Shown one piece after another: positions 1 through 9,016 of a stretch of 64,000 nt of DNA. This DNA comes from Bacteroidales bacterium (lineage in GTDB: Bacteria > Bacteroidota > Bacteroidia > Bacteroidales > Bacteroidaceae), in NCBI GenBank assembly GCA_030528715.1, contig JAUMYJ010000003.1, positions 1-64,000 of the forward strand. The letters are read 5' to 3'. The notes below the pieces were generated by a model. That model was given only the letters and a program-made list of their open reading frames with translations, did not search any database and was not told the origin of the DNA. Within the stretch, counting starts at the first letter, position 1. Every line of letters starts with the position of its first letter. The position numbers were made by a program, and so were the translations under genes.

Positions 1-132
1 TGAGTGAGCCAATTTTGGTTTGTTACTCTTGACTTCTTGTTTGATTGTTTATTATCATACGGAAAGCTTTTGCTCACTCCACGCCTGCCCTGATTATGAT
101 AGGGAAGAAAGGCAGGCAGAGCAACTTTCTTA

Positions 133-207
<75 letters not shown>

Positions 208-227
208 CGTTTTTATCAAATCCATAC

Positions 228-259
228 GTAGCGACAATGCCGATAGGTATTGTCGCTAC
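228..259 (+). terminator. Hairpin after tRNA-Ala
   Basis: Perfect 11-bp arms GTAGCGACAAT (228-238) and ATTGTCGCTAC (249-259) enclose a 10-nt loop and are followed by TTTGTATA. The position fits termination or processing of the tRNA transcript. A second small A/T-rich hairpin (270-288) follows. The rest of the stretch up to 554 holds only the promoter below and no convincing gene. Confidence 0.55.
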
Positions 260-419
260 TTTGTATACCCCTATTTATTATAAATAGGAATGAGCCTATT
301 AAGATTAGGGGTTTTCTCTTTTGGAGTTTATGTGTTTGTTTATTAGATGATTGCGTTGTTTTTGTGCCCAATATAATTTCGTTTGTAACATGCGCATTTC
401 TTTTATATCCAATTTGTGC

Positions 420-450
420 TTGGTTATCTAAGTGATTTTGCGTAACTTTG
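420..450 (+). promoter_or_regulatory. Bacteroidota-type promoter for the secreted-protein pair
   Basis: TTGG at 420 and TAACTTTG at 443-450 are separated by about 20 bp, matching the -33/-7 layout of Bacteroidota sigma-ABfr promoters. It points at the gene starting at 554, leaving a leader of about 95 nt. Confidence 0.55.
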
Positions 451-553
451 TCTTGCATATTATAGCCTGACTTTACGCACGGCTTAAAGTACTGATACTT
501 CATATTATTGTGAGGCATTCCTTATTTAGTGTATTCTCTTAAATCGTATTCTT

Positions 554-1186
554 GTGAGCTTGTTTAAAAAACTTTTTTGCTTTTTTGGCTTTGTCCTCTT
601 CGTAACACAAGCCTATAGTCAAAATTTTGTATGGATTAATCCATCAGAGTACAATTATGATAAACCTAGTGAGGTTTTAGACGTGAATGGAACAATGCGT
701 GTACGTAGGCTGCCTGTTAACAACGAGGCCAATGGTATTCATGCCTATGGCATGGTAGATGACTATAGTTCTGATATTCCTCTCACAACTTTTGTAGCAA
801 GGTATGCAGTAGTAGCTAATCAGGATGGCGTATTGGGGCGTGCCAATCTTCCAGCTGCCAATTGGTTTTATATGCCACCGATGAACCTTCCTGTAAGTAT
901 TGATGACCCTCGCTATTCGGCTGATGATCAATTTTTTACCGTAAATCTTCATGAAGAGTACCAACGACAATTCTCACTTCCTCCTGGGGCAAGTGCTGCA
1001 ACTGCTGGTGCTACTAGTCTACAGACTTTCTCTGCTAATGAGTTAGACTACTATGTTACTTATTATGACCATTCTGTATTCCAAGATGTTTCGCTGACAG
1101 ATCAAGGCATACTTAAGTACAAAATAAAAACGCTTAGTGACCTTACACCTGATACTTTTTTTACGGTGATTTTCCGAGTGCGTTAA
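554..1186 (+). CDS. Small secreted protein, unknown function, GTG start
   Basis: 210 residues with a clear signal peptide (VSLFKKLFCFFGFVLFVTQA, cleaved near YSQ). It starts at GTG 554; no better ATG lies upstream. The mature part has LDVNGTMRVRRLP near residues 43-55, AVVANQDGVLG near 85-95, and a C-terminal LDYYVTYYDHSVFQDV segment. The same three blocks recur in the next gene, so the two are diverged tandem paralogues. The LDVNG...R-LP block resembles segments seen near the N-terminus of Bacteroidota surface or fimbrillin-like proteins, but I cannot assign a family. There is no T9SS tail and no lipobox. The pair lies 13 bp apart behind one promoter. Base use is more A/T-rich than the housekeeping genes that follow. 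Confidence 0.75.
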   Translation: MSLFKKLFCFFGFVLFVTQAYSQNFVWINPSEYNYDKPSEVLDVNGTMRVRRLPVNNEANGIHAYGMVDDYSSDIPLTTFVARYAVVANQDGVLGRANLPAANWFYMPPMNLPVSIDDPRYSADDQFFTVNLHEEYQRQFSLPPGASAATAGATSLQTFSANELDYYVTYYDHSVFQDVSLTDQGILKYKIKTLSDLTPDTFFTVIFRVR

Positions 1187-1199
1187 ATCAGTGTTAGAT

Positions 1200-1922
1200 A
1201 TGAAAGCTAAATTGTTGCTTACGATTGCTATAGGCGTATTAGGACTTCTAAGTCACGCCCAACAGATAAATCCGCCGCCTCCTAATCGAGTTGGTATTCA
1301 TACTAGACAAGCAAGTGAAACTCTAGATGTGAATGGTACAACTAGGGTGCGCATATTGCCACAAGGAGGGTATGCGTATAATCAAAATATATATAATGGT
1401 CAGCCATCTCGTACAACACCTTTTGAGCCGATTTATCAAGTTGTTGCGAATAAGGATGGGGTCTTGGGTGTTGTCCCTCTATCAGTCAATAAGCTTGTAA
1501 TATTCCCGAGGCTTTATTTACCTTTAGAATTACGTCGTAAGCGATTCTATGAGCCATATTATAATTATGAACCACGCTATCTGTCTGAGAAGAATGGTGA
1601 TATCGTTATGAATTTGACTAAATATGGAATAGGGCAGCTTGCTAATCTAAGCGGCTCTCCAGCTTATGGAAGGGGGCCAGGATCTGTTAAAAATCCTAGT
1701 GCCAATGGGAATAATACGTTTGGGTTTGGGTCGGGTTCTTATAGCTCGTCGTTTAATGCAGATAAAATGTATTTTTATGTCTTGTATTACGATACAGATG
1801 TATATACTGATGTAAGAATAACTGAGGAATCTGATGAGCAGTTCCTTACTTACAAAGTGAAGCCTGGTGCAAAAGCCACCTCTAAGACTTATATGAATAT
1901 AGTGATGGTTCCTGCCTCTTAA
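1200..1922 (+). CDS. Small secreted protein, paralogue of the preceding gene
   Basis: 240 residues from ATG 1200 with signal peptide MKAKLLLTIAIGVLGLLSHA; a GTG three codons upstream is in frame, but the ATG gives the better signal peptide. It shares with the upstream gene the blocks ETLDVNGTTRVRILP, YQVVANKDGVLGVVPL and MYFYVLYYDTDVYTDVRI, in the same order and with similar spacing. Between blocks 2 and 3 it carries a Gly/Ser/Asn-rich insert (residues ~150-185). The function is unknown; export to the periplasm or cell surface is the only safe inference. It is probably co-transcribed with the gene at 554 and is closed off by the hairpin at 1947-1989. Confidence 0.75.
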   Translation: MKAKLLLTIAIGVLGLLSHAQQINPPPPNRVGIHTRQASETLDVNGTTRVRILPQGGYAYNQNIYNGQPSRTTPFEPIYQVVANKDGVLGVVPLSVNKLVIFPRLYLPLELRRKRFYEPYYNYEPRYLSEKNGDIVMNLTKYGIGQLANLSGSPAYGRGPGSVKNPSANGNNTFGFGSGSYSSSFNADKMYFYVLYYDTDVYTDVRITEESDEQFLTYKVKPGAKATSKTYMNIVMVPAS

Positions 1923-1946
1923 ACGAGATTTCTATCCCATGCTTTA

Positions 1947-1989
1947 CTATTTCTTCGCCACACAAAGTGCTTGTGTGGCGAAGAAATAG
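1947..1989 (+). terminator. Strong hairpin terminator
   Basis: Perfect 19-bp arms (CTATTTCTTCGCCACACAA and its complement) surround the loop AGTGC. The right arm is followed by CTGTTTTAGGG. It lies 25 bp after a stop codon and ahead of the skp promoter. The tail TGTTTTAG recurs after other palindromes in this window. Confidence 0.7.
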
Positions 1990-2022
1990 CTGTTTTAGGG
2001 CCTACATCTCCCTAAAAAGGTG

Positions 2023-2030
2023 TATATTTG
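2023..2030 (+). promoter_or_regulatory. -7 element upstream of skp
   Basis: TATATTTG matches the TAnnTTTG consensus and lies 39 bp before the skp ATG. I see no clear -33 element, so this is a moderate call. Confidence 0.45.
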
Positions 2031-2069
2031 CAAGTAGAATAAAGACTTACTAGATAAATAAACGCAGGT

Positions 2070-2627
2070 ATGAAAAAGCTGTTTTTTTCTTTTGCATTTG
2101 CCTTGTCGGCTGTGTTGGTTGCTATGCCTACGAGTGCACAAACCATTGAGGAGCCATTGGGCGTGATTGCTGTGCCAGAGTATGGTGTGATGAGCTATAA
2201 GGCTGCTGTGGAGCAATTGCCCGAATATGCTGAGGCACAGGCACAAATTAACCGTGTGCATGCTCAGTATGAAGCTGAGACACGTCACAATGAGGCTGCT
2301 TTTCAGCAAATGTATGCTGACTTTTTGGTAGGACAGAAAAATTTTACTAAGAATATCCTTGAAAAGCGCCAAAATGAGCTCAAAGATGCGATGGAGCGTG
2401 GCTTGAAGTTTCGTCTTGAAGCCCAAAGGCTTGTGGCACAAGCTGAGGCAGATATTATGGCTGTGCTTTATAAGCGCTTAGATGCAGTTGTGGCGCGTGT
2501 GGCCGAGCGGCTACACTTGAAGCTTGTGGTCAATACCGATGAGCGTGCAGTGCTTTATACGCCTGCTCACCTTACGGTCGATATTCAGCTGCTAGTCAAT
2601 GAAGAGGCACAAAAGCCTATGCCCTAA
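2070..2627 (+). CDS. skp: OmpH/Skp-family periplasmic chaperone
   Basis: 185 residues. Signal peptide MKKLFFSFAFALSAVLVAMPTSA, then a mature region rich in Glu, Gln, Ala and Arg (residues ~55-140) predicted to form the long helical coiled-coil arms of Skp. Skp trimers hold unfolded outer-membrane proteins in the periplasm on their way to the BAM complex. Bacteroidales typically carry skp genes next to murI, as here, where murI follows after 27 bp. The length is normal for the family. It heads a likely operon skp-murI-phosphatase-ygjP. Confidence 0.85.
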   Translation: MKKLFFSFAFALSAVLVAMPTSAQTIEEPLGVIAVPEYGVMSYKAAVEQLPEYAEAQAQINRVHAQYEAETRHNEAAFQQMYADFLVGQKNFTKNILEKRQNELKDAMERGLKFRLEAQRLVAQAEADIMAVLYKRLDAVVARVAERLHLKLVVNTDERAVLYTPAHLTVDIQLLVNEEAQKPMP

Positions 2628-2654
2628 ATAGGGTTGCTTTCCTTACTCTGCCCT

Positions 2655-3518
2655 ATGTGTAGTGGTCTTTTTAGCACAACTTCTGGCCCGATTGGTTTGT
2701 TTGATTCGGGCTATGGTGGGCTTACCATCTACCGCGACATCAAGCGATTGTTGCCGCAGTATGACTATATATATTTGGGCGATAATGCGCGCGCACCTTA
2801 TGGCTCGTTGTCGTTTGATGTGATTTATGATTACACCTTGCAGGCTGTGCGAGCTTTGTTTGAGCAAGGGTGCCAGTTGGTTATCTTGGCTTGTAATACA
2901 GCCTCTGCCAAAGCACTTCGTACTATTCAAGAGATAGACTTACCACAGCTTGATCCAGCACGTCGTGTATTGGGTATTATTCGCCCTACGGTCGAGGTGA
3001 TTGGTGATTTCACGCACAATGGTCATGTGGGTATTTTGGGTACTCAGGGTACAGTGCAGTCACAGAGCTACGACATTGAAATTGCACGTTTTTGGCCAGA
3101 GATAACACTCACGTCGCAGGCTTGTCCTATGTGGGTGCCTCTCGTGGAGTGCGGTGAGTATGCTGGTGCTGGTGCTGATTATTTTGTACAAAAATACATT
3201 GATGAGCTTTTGGCCAAAGACCCTCTTATAGATACGCTTTTGCTAGCTTGCACCCACTATCCGCTACTTTATAACAAACTACGCCGCTATTGTCCCGATC
3301 ACATCATGCTTGTCTCTCAGGGTAAATATGTTGCTGAGCGCTTGGCAGCTTATCTAGACCGCCATACGGCTCTTGCGCAAAAGCTCACGCAAGGGGCTAC
3401 TACGCGTTTTTTGACTACTGAGAATGCTGAAAAATTTATGCATGCTTGCCAGTCGTTTTTGCTCACAAGTGGCGATGTGCAGGTAGACCATACTACGCTA
3501 GGCCGCTGCTGTCCTTAG
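2655..3518 (+). CDS. murI: Glutamate racemase
   Basis: 287 residues from ATG 2655. It makes D-glutamate for peptidoglycan from L-glutamate. The two catalytic cysteines are visible: Cys80 in LACNTASA and Cys199 in LLACTHYPLL. The N-terminal IGLFDSGYGGLT carries the acid residue next to the substrate, and YLGDNARAPYG is the usual following block. A TTG at 2634 would add seven residues; the ATG was preferred. It sits directly after skp, an arrangement common in Bacteroidales. Confidence 0.93.
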   Translation: MCSGLFSTTSGPIGLFDSGYGGLTIYRDIKRLLPQYDYIYLGDNARAPYGSLSFDVIYDYTLQAVRALFEQGCQLVILACNTASAKALRTIQEIDLPQLDPARRVLGIIRPTVEVIGDFTHNGHVGILGTQGTVQSQSYDIEIARFWPEITLTSQACPMWVPLVECGEYAGAGADYFVQKYIDELLAKDPLIDTLLLACTHYPLLYNKLRRYCPDHIMLVSQGKYVAERLAAYLDRHTALAQKLTQGATTRFLTTENAEKFMHACQSFLLTSGDVQVDHTTLGRCCP

Positions 3519-3564
3519 TAGTGGTATTGCTAGGTTGTTTTTTCATTACAAATCCTATTATACG

Positions 3565-5202
3565 ATGACGTTATTACAACGCTTTTTTCTTCTTTGTATG
3601 CTTGTAGCGCCTACGCTTGCTGTGGCGCAAGTACCACCACGTCCTAAGTTGGTAGTAGGGCTTGTGGTCGATCAAATGCGCTGGGACTATCTGCATCGTT
3701 ATGCCAATCGCTATGGTCAAGATGGTTTTTTGCGCATGCTACGCGAGGGGTATAGCTATGATAATGCGCATATTCCCTATACTCCTACGTTTACGGCCAT
3801 TGGTCACACCACGCTCTATACGGGCAGTGTGCCTAGCATACATGGCATTGCGGGCAATAATTTTTATGATCGTGGCAAGTACGTTTATTGCACAGGCGAC
3901 ACTCGTGTCTCTACGGTAGGTAGTACGAGCGTGAGCGAAGGGCAGCATTCGCCACATCGTTTACTTACTACAACGATAGGCGATGAGCTGCGCTTGGCTA
4001 CCAATTTTAAGTCTCGTGTGTTTAGTGTGTCTATCAAAGATCGTGCTTCGGTGTTGCCAGGTGGCCATACGAGTAATGGTAGCTATTGGTTTGACAAGCG
4101 TACTGGTCACTTCATTACGAGTACGCACTACATGCAGCAGTTGCCAGCATGGCTAGAAGCATTTAATAAGCAAGGCCACGCCAAGCGTTTGATGGACGAA
4201 GATTGGCATACGCTTTTTCCTATTGAGACTTATACCCTAAGTACAGCCGATGACTCTCCCTATGAGGGGGGCATAGGTGCGGCAGGCAAGACGTTTCCTA
4301 TTCGTACGAGCCAGCTCTATAAACGTAATGATTATAGCTATATAGCTTATCTTCCACAAGGCAACCAAATTGTGCTAGATATGGCGCGTGCTTGTATCGC
4401 AGGAGAGCATTTAGGGCAAGAGGGCGAAACTGATTTTTTGGCCATAAGTCTCTCAGCTACCGACTATCTAGGCCATAATGTAGGTATCAATGCCGTTGAA
4501 ATCGAAGACATGTATCTACGTCTTGACCGCCAGATTGGAGCGTTTCTGCAATACCTTGACAAGCATGTAGGGCATGGCGAGTACCTTCTTTTTTTTAGTG
4601 CAGATCATGGTGCGGCACACAATGGTCGTTTTTTGGTCGATCATAAAATTCCTTCTGGCAAGTTCCCCTCTAGTAGGCTCATATATCAAACAGCCCACCG
4701 CGCACTGCGTAGCGTGTATGGCCACGACAGCTTGCTGCTAGGTATTACTAACTACCAGTTGTATCTTGACCATGCCCGTATTGCTGCTCATGGCTTATCG
4801 CTTGCTGCTGTGCGTCAGACACTAGTAGATAGTCTTTATATGCTTGATGGCATTAACTATGTTGTTGACCAAGCCAATGCGCGCACTGCTCCTATCCCTG
4901 CCACGGTAGTAGAGCGTGTGGTCAACGGCTACCATCGCCATCGTAGTGGTGATATTCAGATAGTGCCAGAGCCTGCATGGTATGGTGGCAGCCATGGTAC
5001 AGGTACGCAGCATGGCGTATGGAACCCCTACGATGCTCACATTCCACTGCTCTTTATGGGCTGGGGTATTCCGTCTGGACACACCCATCGTGAAGTGTCT
5101 ATGGCTGACGTGGCACCTACGATTTGTGCTTTGCTCAATATCCAAATGCCCAATGGCTGCGTGGGCAAAGCTCTTACCGAAGTGGCCGATCGCCAACGCT
5201 AA
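3565..5202 (+). CDS. PafA-type alkaline phosphatase / phosphodiesterase
   Basis: 545 residues from ATG 3565 with signal peptide (LLQRFFLLCMLVAPTLAVAQ), so it is periplasmic. The family is the alkaline phosphatase superfamily with a Thr nucleophile, as in Elizabethkingia PafA. Visible signatures are VVDQMRWDY (first metal Asp), TPTFTAIGH with Thr77 as the probable nucleophile, SIKDRAS (the Lys/Arg pair that contacts phosphate in PafA), ATDYLGHN and SADHGA (metal Asp/His), and a late His in GTQHGVWNPYDAH. It probably releases phosphate from monoesters, supplying scavenged phosphate. No T9SS tail is present. It follows murI by 46 bp. Confidence 0.85.
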   Translation: MTLLQRFFLLCMLVAPTLAVAQVPPRPKLVVGLVVDQMRWDYLHRYANRYGQDGFLRMLREGYSYDNAHIPYTPTFTAIGHTTLYTGSVPSIHGIAGNNFYDRGKYVYCTGDTRVSTVGSTSVSEGQHSPHRLLTTTIGDELRLATNFKSRVFSVSIKDRASVLPGGHTSNGSYWFDKRTGHFITSTHYMQQLPAWLEAFNKQGHAKRLMDEDWHTLFPIETYTLSTADDSPYEGGIGAAGKTFPIRTSQLYKRNDYSYIAYLPQGNQIVLDMARACIAGEHLGQEGETDFLAISLSATDYLGHNVGINAVEIEDMYLRLDRQIGAFLQYLDKHVGHGEYLLFFSADHGAAHNGRFLVDHKIPSGKFPSSRLIYQTAHRALRSVYGHDSLLLGITNYQLYLDHARIAAHGLSLAAVRQTLVDSLYMLDGINYVVDQANARTAPIPATVVERVVNGYHRHRSGDIQIVPEPAWYGGSHGTGTQHGVWNPYDAHIPLLFMGWGIPSGHTHREVSMADVAPTICALLNIQMPNGCVGKALTEVADRQR

Positions 5203-5241
5203 TAGTACCTTGGGCTAGCTTCTACACGTATACTTTGGCCA

Positions 5242-5811
5242 ATGACACGCAAACTCCCTCTTGGCATAGGCTTTACTTGGCGTACCGATTTACTCCATCT
5301 AGCCATGTATGCACGCACCGATGGGCAGCGTGTGGCCTCGTGGCACAATACTAAGGGGCGTGTAGCTATCTACCTTCCTGCCGATCTTGATGCGCAACAT
5401 TATGCTACGGCCGAATGGCTACAAAAGATTTTGGCCGAGGCCTTGCGTAAGCAAGCCGAGTATTACATACCTGCGCGTGTAGCCGAGCTGGCTGCACGCG
5501 CAGGCTTATGGTATGGCCGTGTGACCATCAAGCGCATTACTTCGCGCTGGGGGAGCTGCTCTGCTAAGCAAAACCTCAATTTTTCGCTTTATCTTATGTT
5601 GCTTCCAAGGGCTTCGGTAGACTATATCATCTGTCATGAGCTAGCCCACTTGGTAGAGCTCAATCATAGTTCGCGTTTTTGGAAAGCTGTAGACACGGTG
5701 ATGCAAGCTCCTATGGGCAGCGCTAAGGCAGCCGACCGTGCTACTACCCTATGGTATAAACACCACTTACGTACGGGTGAGGACCCTGCTATGATGCTTA
5801 CAGAGGCTTGA
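5242..5811 (+). CDS. YgjP-type zinc metallopeptidase (DUF45)
   Basis: 189 residues. The motif HELAH at residues 132-136 with a following LNHSSRFW (His142 as third ligand) is the zinc site of the YgjP/WLM-like gluzincin family. The preceding block ITSRWGSCSAKQNLNFSLYLMLLP is the family signature. There is no signal peptide, so it is cytoplasmic. The substrate is unknown for most members. It starts 39 bp after the phosphatase and ends the operon; an intergenic palindromic array follows at 5853. Confidence 0.88.
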   Translation: MTRKLPLGIGFTWRTDLLHLAMYARTDGQRVASWHNTKGRVAIYLPADLDAQHYATAEWLQKILAEALRKQAEYYIPARVAELAARAGLWYGRVTIKRITSRWGSCSAKQNLNFSLYLMLLPRASVDYIICHELAHLVELNHSSRFWKAVDTVMQAPMGSAKAADRATTLWYKHHLRTGEDPAMMLTEA

Positions 5812-5852
5812 CCCATGATAAGGCAAGCCTCTTGTTTTTAACGACTATTGGC

Positions 5853-5941
5853 TGTTTATGGGGCGTTACACAGCTGTGTAACGCCCCATAAACAATTTGT
5901 ATAAAGCTCGCTATACAGCTGTATAACGGCCGTTGTACAGC
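5853..5941. repeat. Intergenic palindromic array A (four 20-bp units, period 22)
   Basis: Four units of the form TGT-N14-ACA: 5853-5872, 5875-5894, 5898-5917 and 5920-5939, joined by GC, ATT, GC and followed by GC. Units 1 and 2 are exact inverted copies, giving a perfect 42-bp palindrome (5853-5894). After the array comes ACTTAATGTTTAGC. The gap lies between convergent genes, so a two-way terminator role is possible. The rest of the gap (5945-6119) holds nothing I recognise beyond one possible degenerate unit (5965-5984). Confidence 0.85.
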
Positions 5942-6119
5942 ACTTAATGTTTAGCACTAAAACATGTGTGGGATTGTATGCACACGTTTGGGCTAAGTGC
6001 GCTTATAGTAGTTGTCTTGCTATGTGCTAGCATGCATGCTCGTATGAGTGGGAGAGCATTGTTTGTGGGCTGTAATGCCTTGTATGAGAGGCGGAGGCTG
6101 TTTTGTGAGGTGTAATGCC

Positions 6120-8501
6120 TCAAAACTTGAACATCAGTCCGATTGTGGGCAAAATAGTACCTCCTAAGGGCTTAATTTGTCGTAGTTGTTGGCGTTCTGG
6201 TGCGCTGGGATTGGTCATCACTAGCCCCTTGTCGTCTAGGTTGGTGTATATGGGGGCTTGGGGGATAGTGGCTTTATAGGCATTTTGAACATCAATATAG
6301 AGGTTGAGTAAGTAGCGGCCAAAGTAGAAATCTTTGTCTACGCGCACATCTAACTGATGGGCAGGTGGAAGGCGCAGCGTGTTAAAACGCGAAAAGTCGA
6401 GGTAAGCCCTGTTGCGTAGGTTCCAAGCTGCTTTGTCGGTAGATAGCTCCCAGTCGATGGGCGAATAGGGTGCACGTCCAGCCCAGCGCCAGCGGGCTGC
6501 AATGCTCCAATTGCGAGGGAGTTTAACACTACTCGTAACATTGATGATGTGGCGTGTGTCCCAAGAAGAAGGTAGGTAGCGGCCAAGGCTGTTTGTAAAC
6601 TCGCTGCGAAATAGTGTATAGGTGGCTGCGAGCGTCAGCCCTTGGGGTAGGGTAAGGTTGGCTACGAGCTCTCCACCATAGGTGCGTCCTTTGCCAGAGG
6701 CCGTCACTAGCTCGTCGCCCACGGCCTCAAATTCGGTACCTTTGGCTGCCAAACTTATGCCATCGGCTACTGAGATAGGATAATTTTCGTAGCGCTTATA
6801 AAAGCCCTCGACAGTTACGGATAGAGTAGAAGAAAAACGGTGGTCTAAGCCTACGACAAGGTGGTTGGCCGTGATGTATTTGAGGTTGCCCATGCGGTGG
6901 GGATAGCTGCCATTGGCAGACTTATAGCCTAAGGTGGTGTAGGAGGGCAGCTTGGCATAACGCCCGATACTGGCACTGATGTCTGTATGGCTAGTTAGGG
7001 CGTAAGTGGCTGAGGCACGAGGCGATAGTTGACGGAGTGGGTTGCGTGTGAAGCGATTGTAGCTATTGCCGATGAGATTGACGCCGAGAGAGAGTTTTAG
7101 GCGATTGTCTATATAGTTTTTAGAGCCTTGTGCAAAGGCAAAGTAGGTGAATAGGTGTAGCTTGGTGTCGTAGTACTCTTGCTCAAATTTAGTACCCCTG
7201 CGCATGCTTCGCTCTGTGTGGTTGGTATAGTATGTGTGCTGCATACCTACACCTAAGTTGAGCTTAACACTTCCCCGATACATGCGCTCGAAGCGCAACT
7301 TGTTTTCTGCCTCGGTGGAGCGATAGTCAAAGAGTTTAGGCTGCCGAGTATCGTTGGCTAGATGTTTGTAGCTGCCGTTGTCAAGCATGTTGCGGCTTAA
7401 AATCCATCGGTCGGTGTGCTTTTCTCCCAAGACTTTGTACACTGCTCCTAGCGTGTAGTGCCATTGGTTGTAGACGGGTAAATAGTTTAGCAAATAGCGG
7501 CGTGCCTCATTGTTGCTCTCTGAGAGTTGGGTGTTAAGACGCATCTTGTCAATCGAGGCTAAGGCTATTACCGAGAGGTGTTGCTTGTCTGTGAGGCGAT
7601 GGTCGTATTTGGCTTGAAAATCGTTGTACGTAGGCAAAAATGGCAAATCCAACCACTTAAACAGTGCTTGTAAATAAGACTGGCGTGCAGAGAAAATAAA
7701 CGTAGCTCGTGTGTTGATAGGGCCATCTAGTGTCAAAGAGGCATCTGAGGCGCCGATAGAGACCTTCGTGTGTAGGCGGTCGCGGTTGCCATCTTTCATG
7801 CGAATGTCCATGACAGAGCTAAGTGTATTTAAGCGGTTGGTTGGGAAAGCACTTGTATAGAAGTCTACTGTGCTGACAAAGTCGGGGTTTATAATGCCCA
7901 CGACACCACCAGCTGCGCCTTGTGTCGCAAAGTGGTTGATGATGGGTAGCTCTATGCCATCGATGTAAAACACGTTTTCAGCAGGACCTCCTCCTCTCAC
8001 GAGCAAGTCGTTGCGATTGGCAGCGGTAGAAGCTACGCCAGGTAAGGTTTGCACGAGCTTGGATACGTCGCGATTGACACCAGCACTTTTTTCAATTTGC
8101 TGTACCTCTAAGGTCTTAACCGAGAGTGGACTCTCTGCTTTTTTCTCTTTGAGGTTAGGGCGCACTATGGCCTCGTCAAGTAGTAGGTCGCTCTCTTCCA
8201 TAGCGATGTCTAAAAAAACCACTTGATTGCCAAATACTTGTACCTCGCTCGTTCGCTGTTTTTCAAAGCCGAGAGAGCTTGCACGTAGGTGGTAAAATCC
8301 AGGCATTAGGTCAGGTATTTCGTATTCTCCTTTACCATCGGTCATCACTACTATCCTGGTGCCCTCTACTTGTATTGCTACTGCAACAAGTGCTTCGTTG
8401 GTACGCACATTGACTACACGTCCTTTGAGCATACCTGTCTGAGCGAAGGTGTTGAGTAAACTCCAAAACAAAAGTACACAAATAGTCACTCGTAGCTGCA
8501 T
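6120..8501 (-). CDS. TonB-dependent outer-membrane receptor with CarboxypepD-like N-terminal domain
   Basis: 793 residues. Signal peptide to about residue 20 (…LLFWSLLNTFAQ), then a carboxypeptidase-regulatory-like beta domain (residues ~25-105: LKGRVVNVRTNEALVAV…), a plug domain (~115-225, with VRGGGPAENVFYIDGIELP), then a 22-strand-type barrel ending in GLMFKF, the aromatic C-terminal signal for BAM insertion. It is not SusC-sized (those are ~1000 residues) and no SusD partner is adjacent, so the substrate cannot be named. The start is placed at the second Met (8501); 8507 adds two residues. It is convergent with ygjP across array A. A decayed barrel gene lies upstream. Confidence 0.88.
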   Translation of the reverse strand: MQLRVTICVLLFWSLLNTFAQTGMLKGRVVNVRTNEALVAVAIQVEGTRIVVMTDGKGEYEIPDLMPGFYHLRASSLGFEKQRTSEVQVFGNQVVFLDIAMEESDLLLDEAIVRPNLKEKKAESPLSVKTLEVQQIEKSAGVNRDVSKLVQTLPGVASTAANRNDLLVRGGGPAENVFYIDGIELPIINHFATQGAAGGVVGIINPDFVSTVDFYTSAFPTNRLNTLSSVMDIRMKDGNRDRLHTKVSIGASDASLTLDGPINTRATFIFSARQSYLQALFKWLDLPFLPTYNDFQAKYDHRLTDKQHLSVIALASIDKMRLNTQLSESNNEARRYLLNYLPVYNQWHYTLGAVYKVLGEKHTDRWILSRNMLDNGSYKHLANDTRQPKLFDYRSTEAENKLRFERMYRGSVKLNLGVGMQHTYYTNHTERSMRRGTKFEQEYYDTKLHLFTYFAFAQGSKNYIDNRLKLSLGVNLIGNSYNRFTRNPLRQLSPRASATYALTSHTDISASIGRYAKLPSYTTLGYKSANGSYPHRMGNLKYITANHLVVGLDHRFSSTLSVTVEGFYKRYENYPISVADGISLAAKGTEFEAVGDELVTASGKGRTYGGELVANLTLPQGLTLAATYTLFRSEFTNSLGRYLPSSWDTRHIINVTSSVKLPRNWSIAARWRWAGRAPYSPIDWELSTDKAAWNLRNRAYLDFSRFNTLRLPPAHQLDVRVDKDFYFGRYLLNLYIDVQNAYKATIPQAPIYTNLDDKGLVMTNPSAPERQQLRQIKPLGGTILPTIGLMFKF

Positions 8502-8605
8502 AAACAAAGGGTTTAGAGTTCAAAGGAAGTGTTAATGTTGGGCCTCTTTAAGGCGTTTTTAGTCCATGCTTAGTCGCGTGTGTTGGTCTTTGTATGCTAC
8601 TAGTC

Positions 8606-9016
8606 TTAAAATGTGTAGCCTATACCTACCATCAGCCTTGTGAAGTCGGGGTGTGTGATGTAGTATCGAACCGAAAGGTTAAGGCGTTTCCAAAAATCTA
8701 TCCCGACCTGTGGAGCGAGTACAGCATGTGTTTGAAAGCCTTCGTTGAATACGCTCGTATTGAGATTGTCAAACGATAAGCCTAAACTGATGCCTGCGTG
8801 CCAAGAGATTTTATTGCTTAGTGTCCAGTGGCGATTGATGCCTGGCAGAATGGCTAGTGAGTTTGCTCGTAGCCCATGGTTTTACCACTTACCCTGATAG
8901 CTATAATAGCGTAAACGATAGGTGTAATGGTCAAGGCTTACCTTGAGGTTTAGTGATAGTGGTGCGTGGCTAGTCGGGAGTATATAAAGACTGCATGTGT
9001 GTTTGTAGGTGATCAT
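8606..9016 (-). pseudogene. Remnant of an outer-membrane beta-barrel gene
   Basis: Reading the minus strand in one frame gives the end of a barrel protein: …LNLSVRYYITHPDFTR LMVGIGYTF and a stop at 8608-8606, the classical aromatic C-terminus. Alternating strand pattern extends upstream (GISLGLSFDNLN, YRLRYYSYQGKW) but is broken by an in-frame TAA at 8884-8882. No start codon with a signal peptide is present; the frame runs into another stop (TAG) about 50 bp beyond 9016. So both the 5' end and continuity are lost. The intact segment after the internal stop is about 92 codons. The parent family cannot be named. It may once have been co-transcribed with the TonB receptor just downstream. Confidence 0.7.

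Noticed and set aside
5242..5354. Other-strand and other-frame open frames overlapping the phosphatase, proteases, TamB and TonB genes
   Set aside because: They are shadows of long, well-identified genes on a strand with matching codon pattern and lack features of their own.
5853..5941. The regular 21/22-bp arrays as CRISPR
   Set aside because: Linkers are only 2-3 bp and the variable part lies inside the unit; there are no spacer-length intervals and no cas genes.
6120..8501. The first TonB receptor as a SusC-type glycan importer
   Set aside because: It is about 200 residues shorter than SusC proteins and has no SusD gene nearby.
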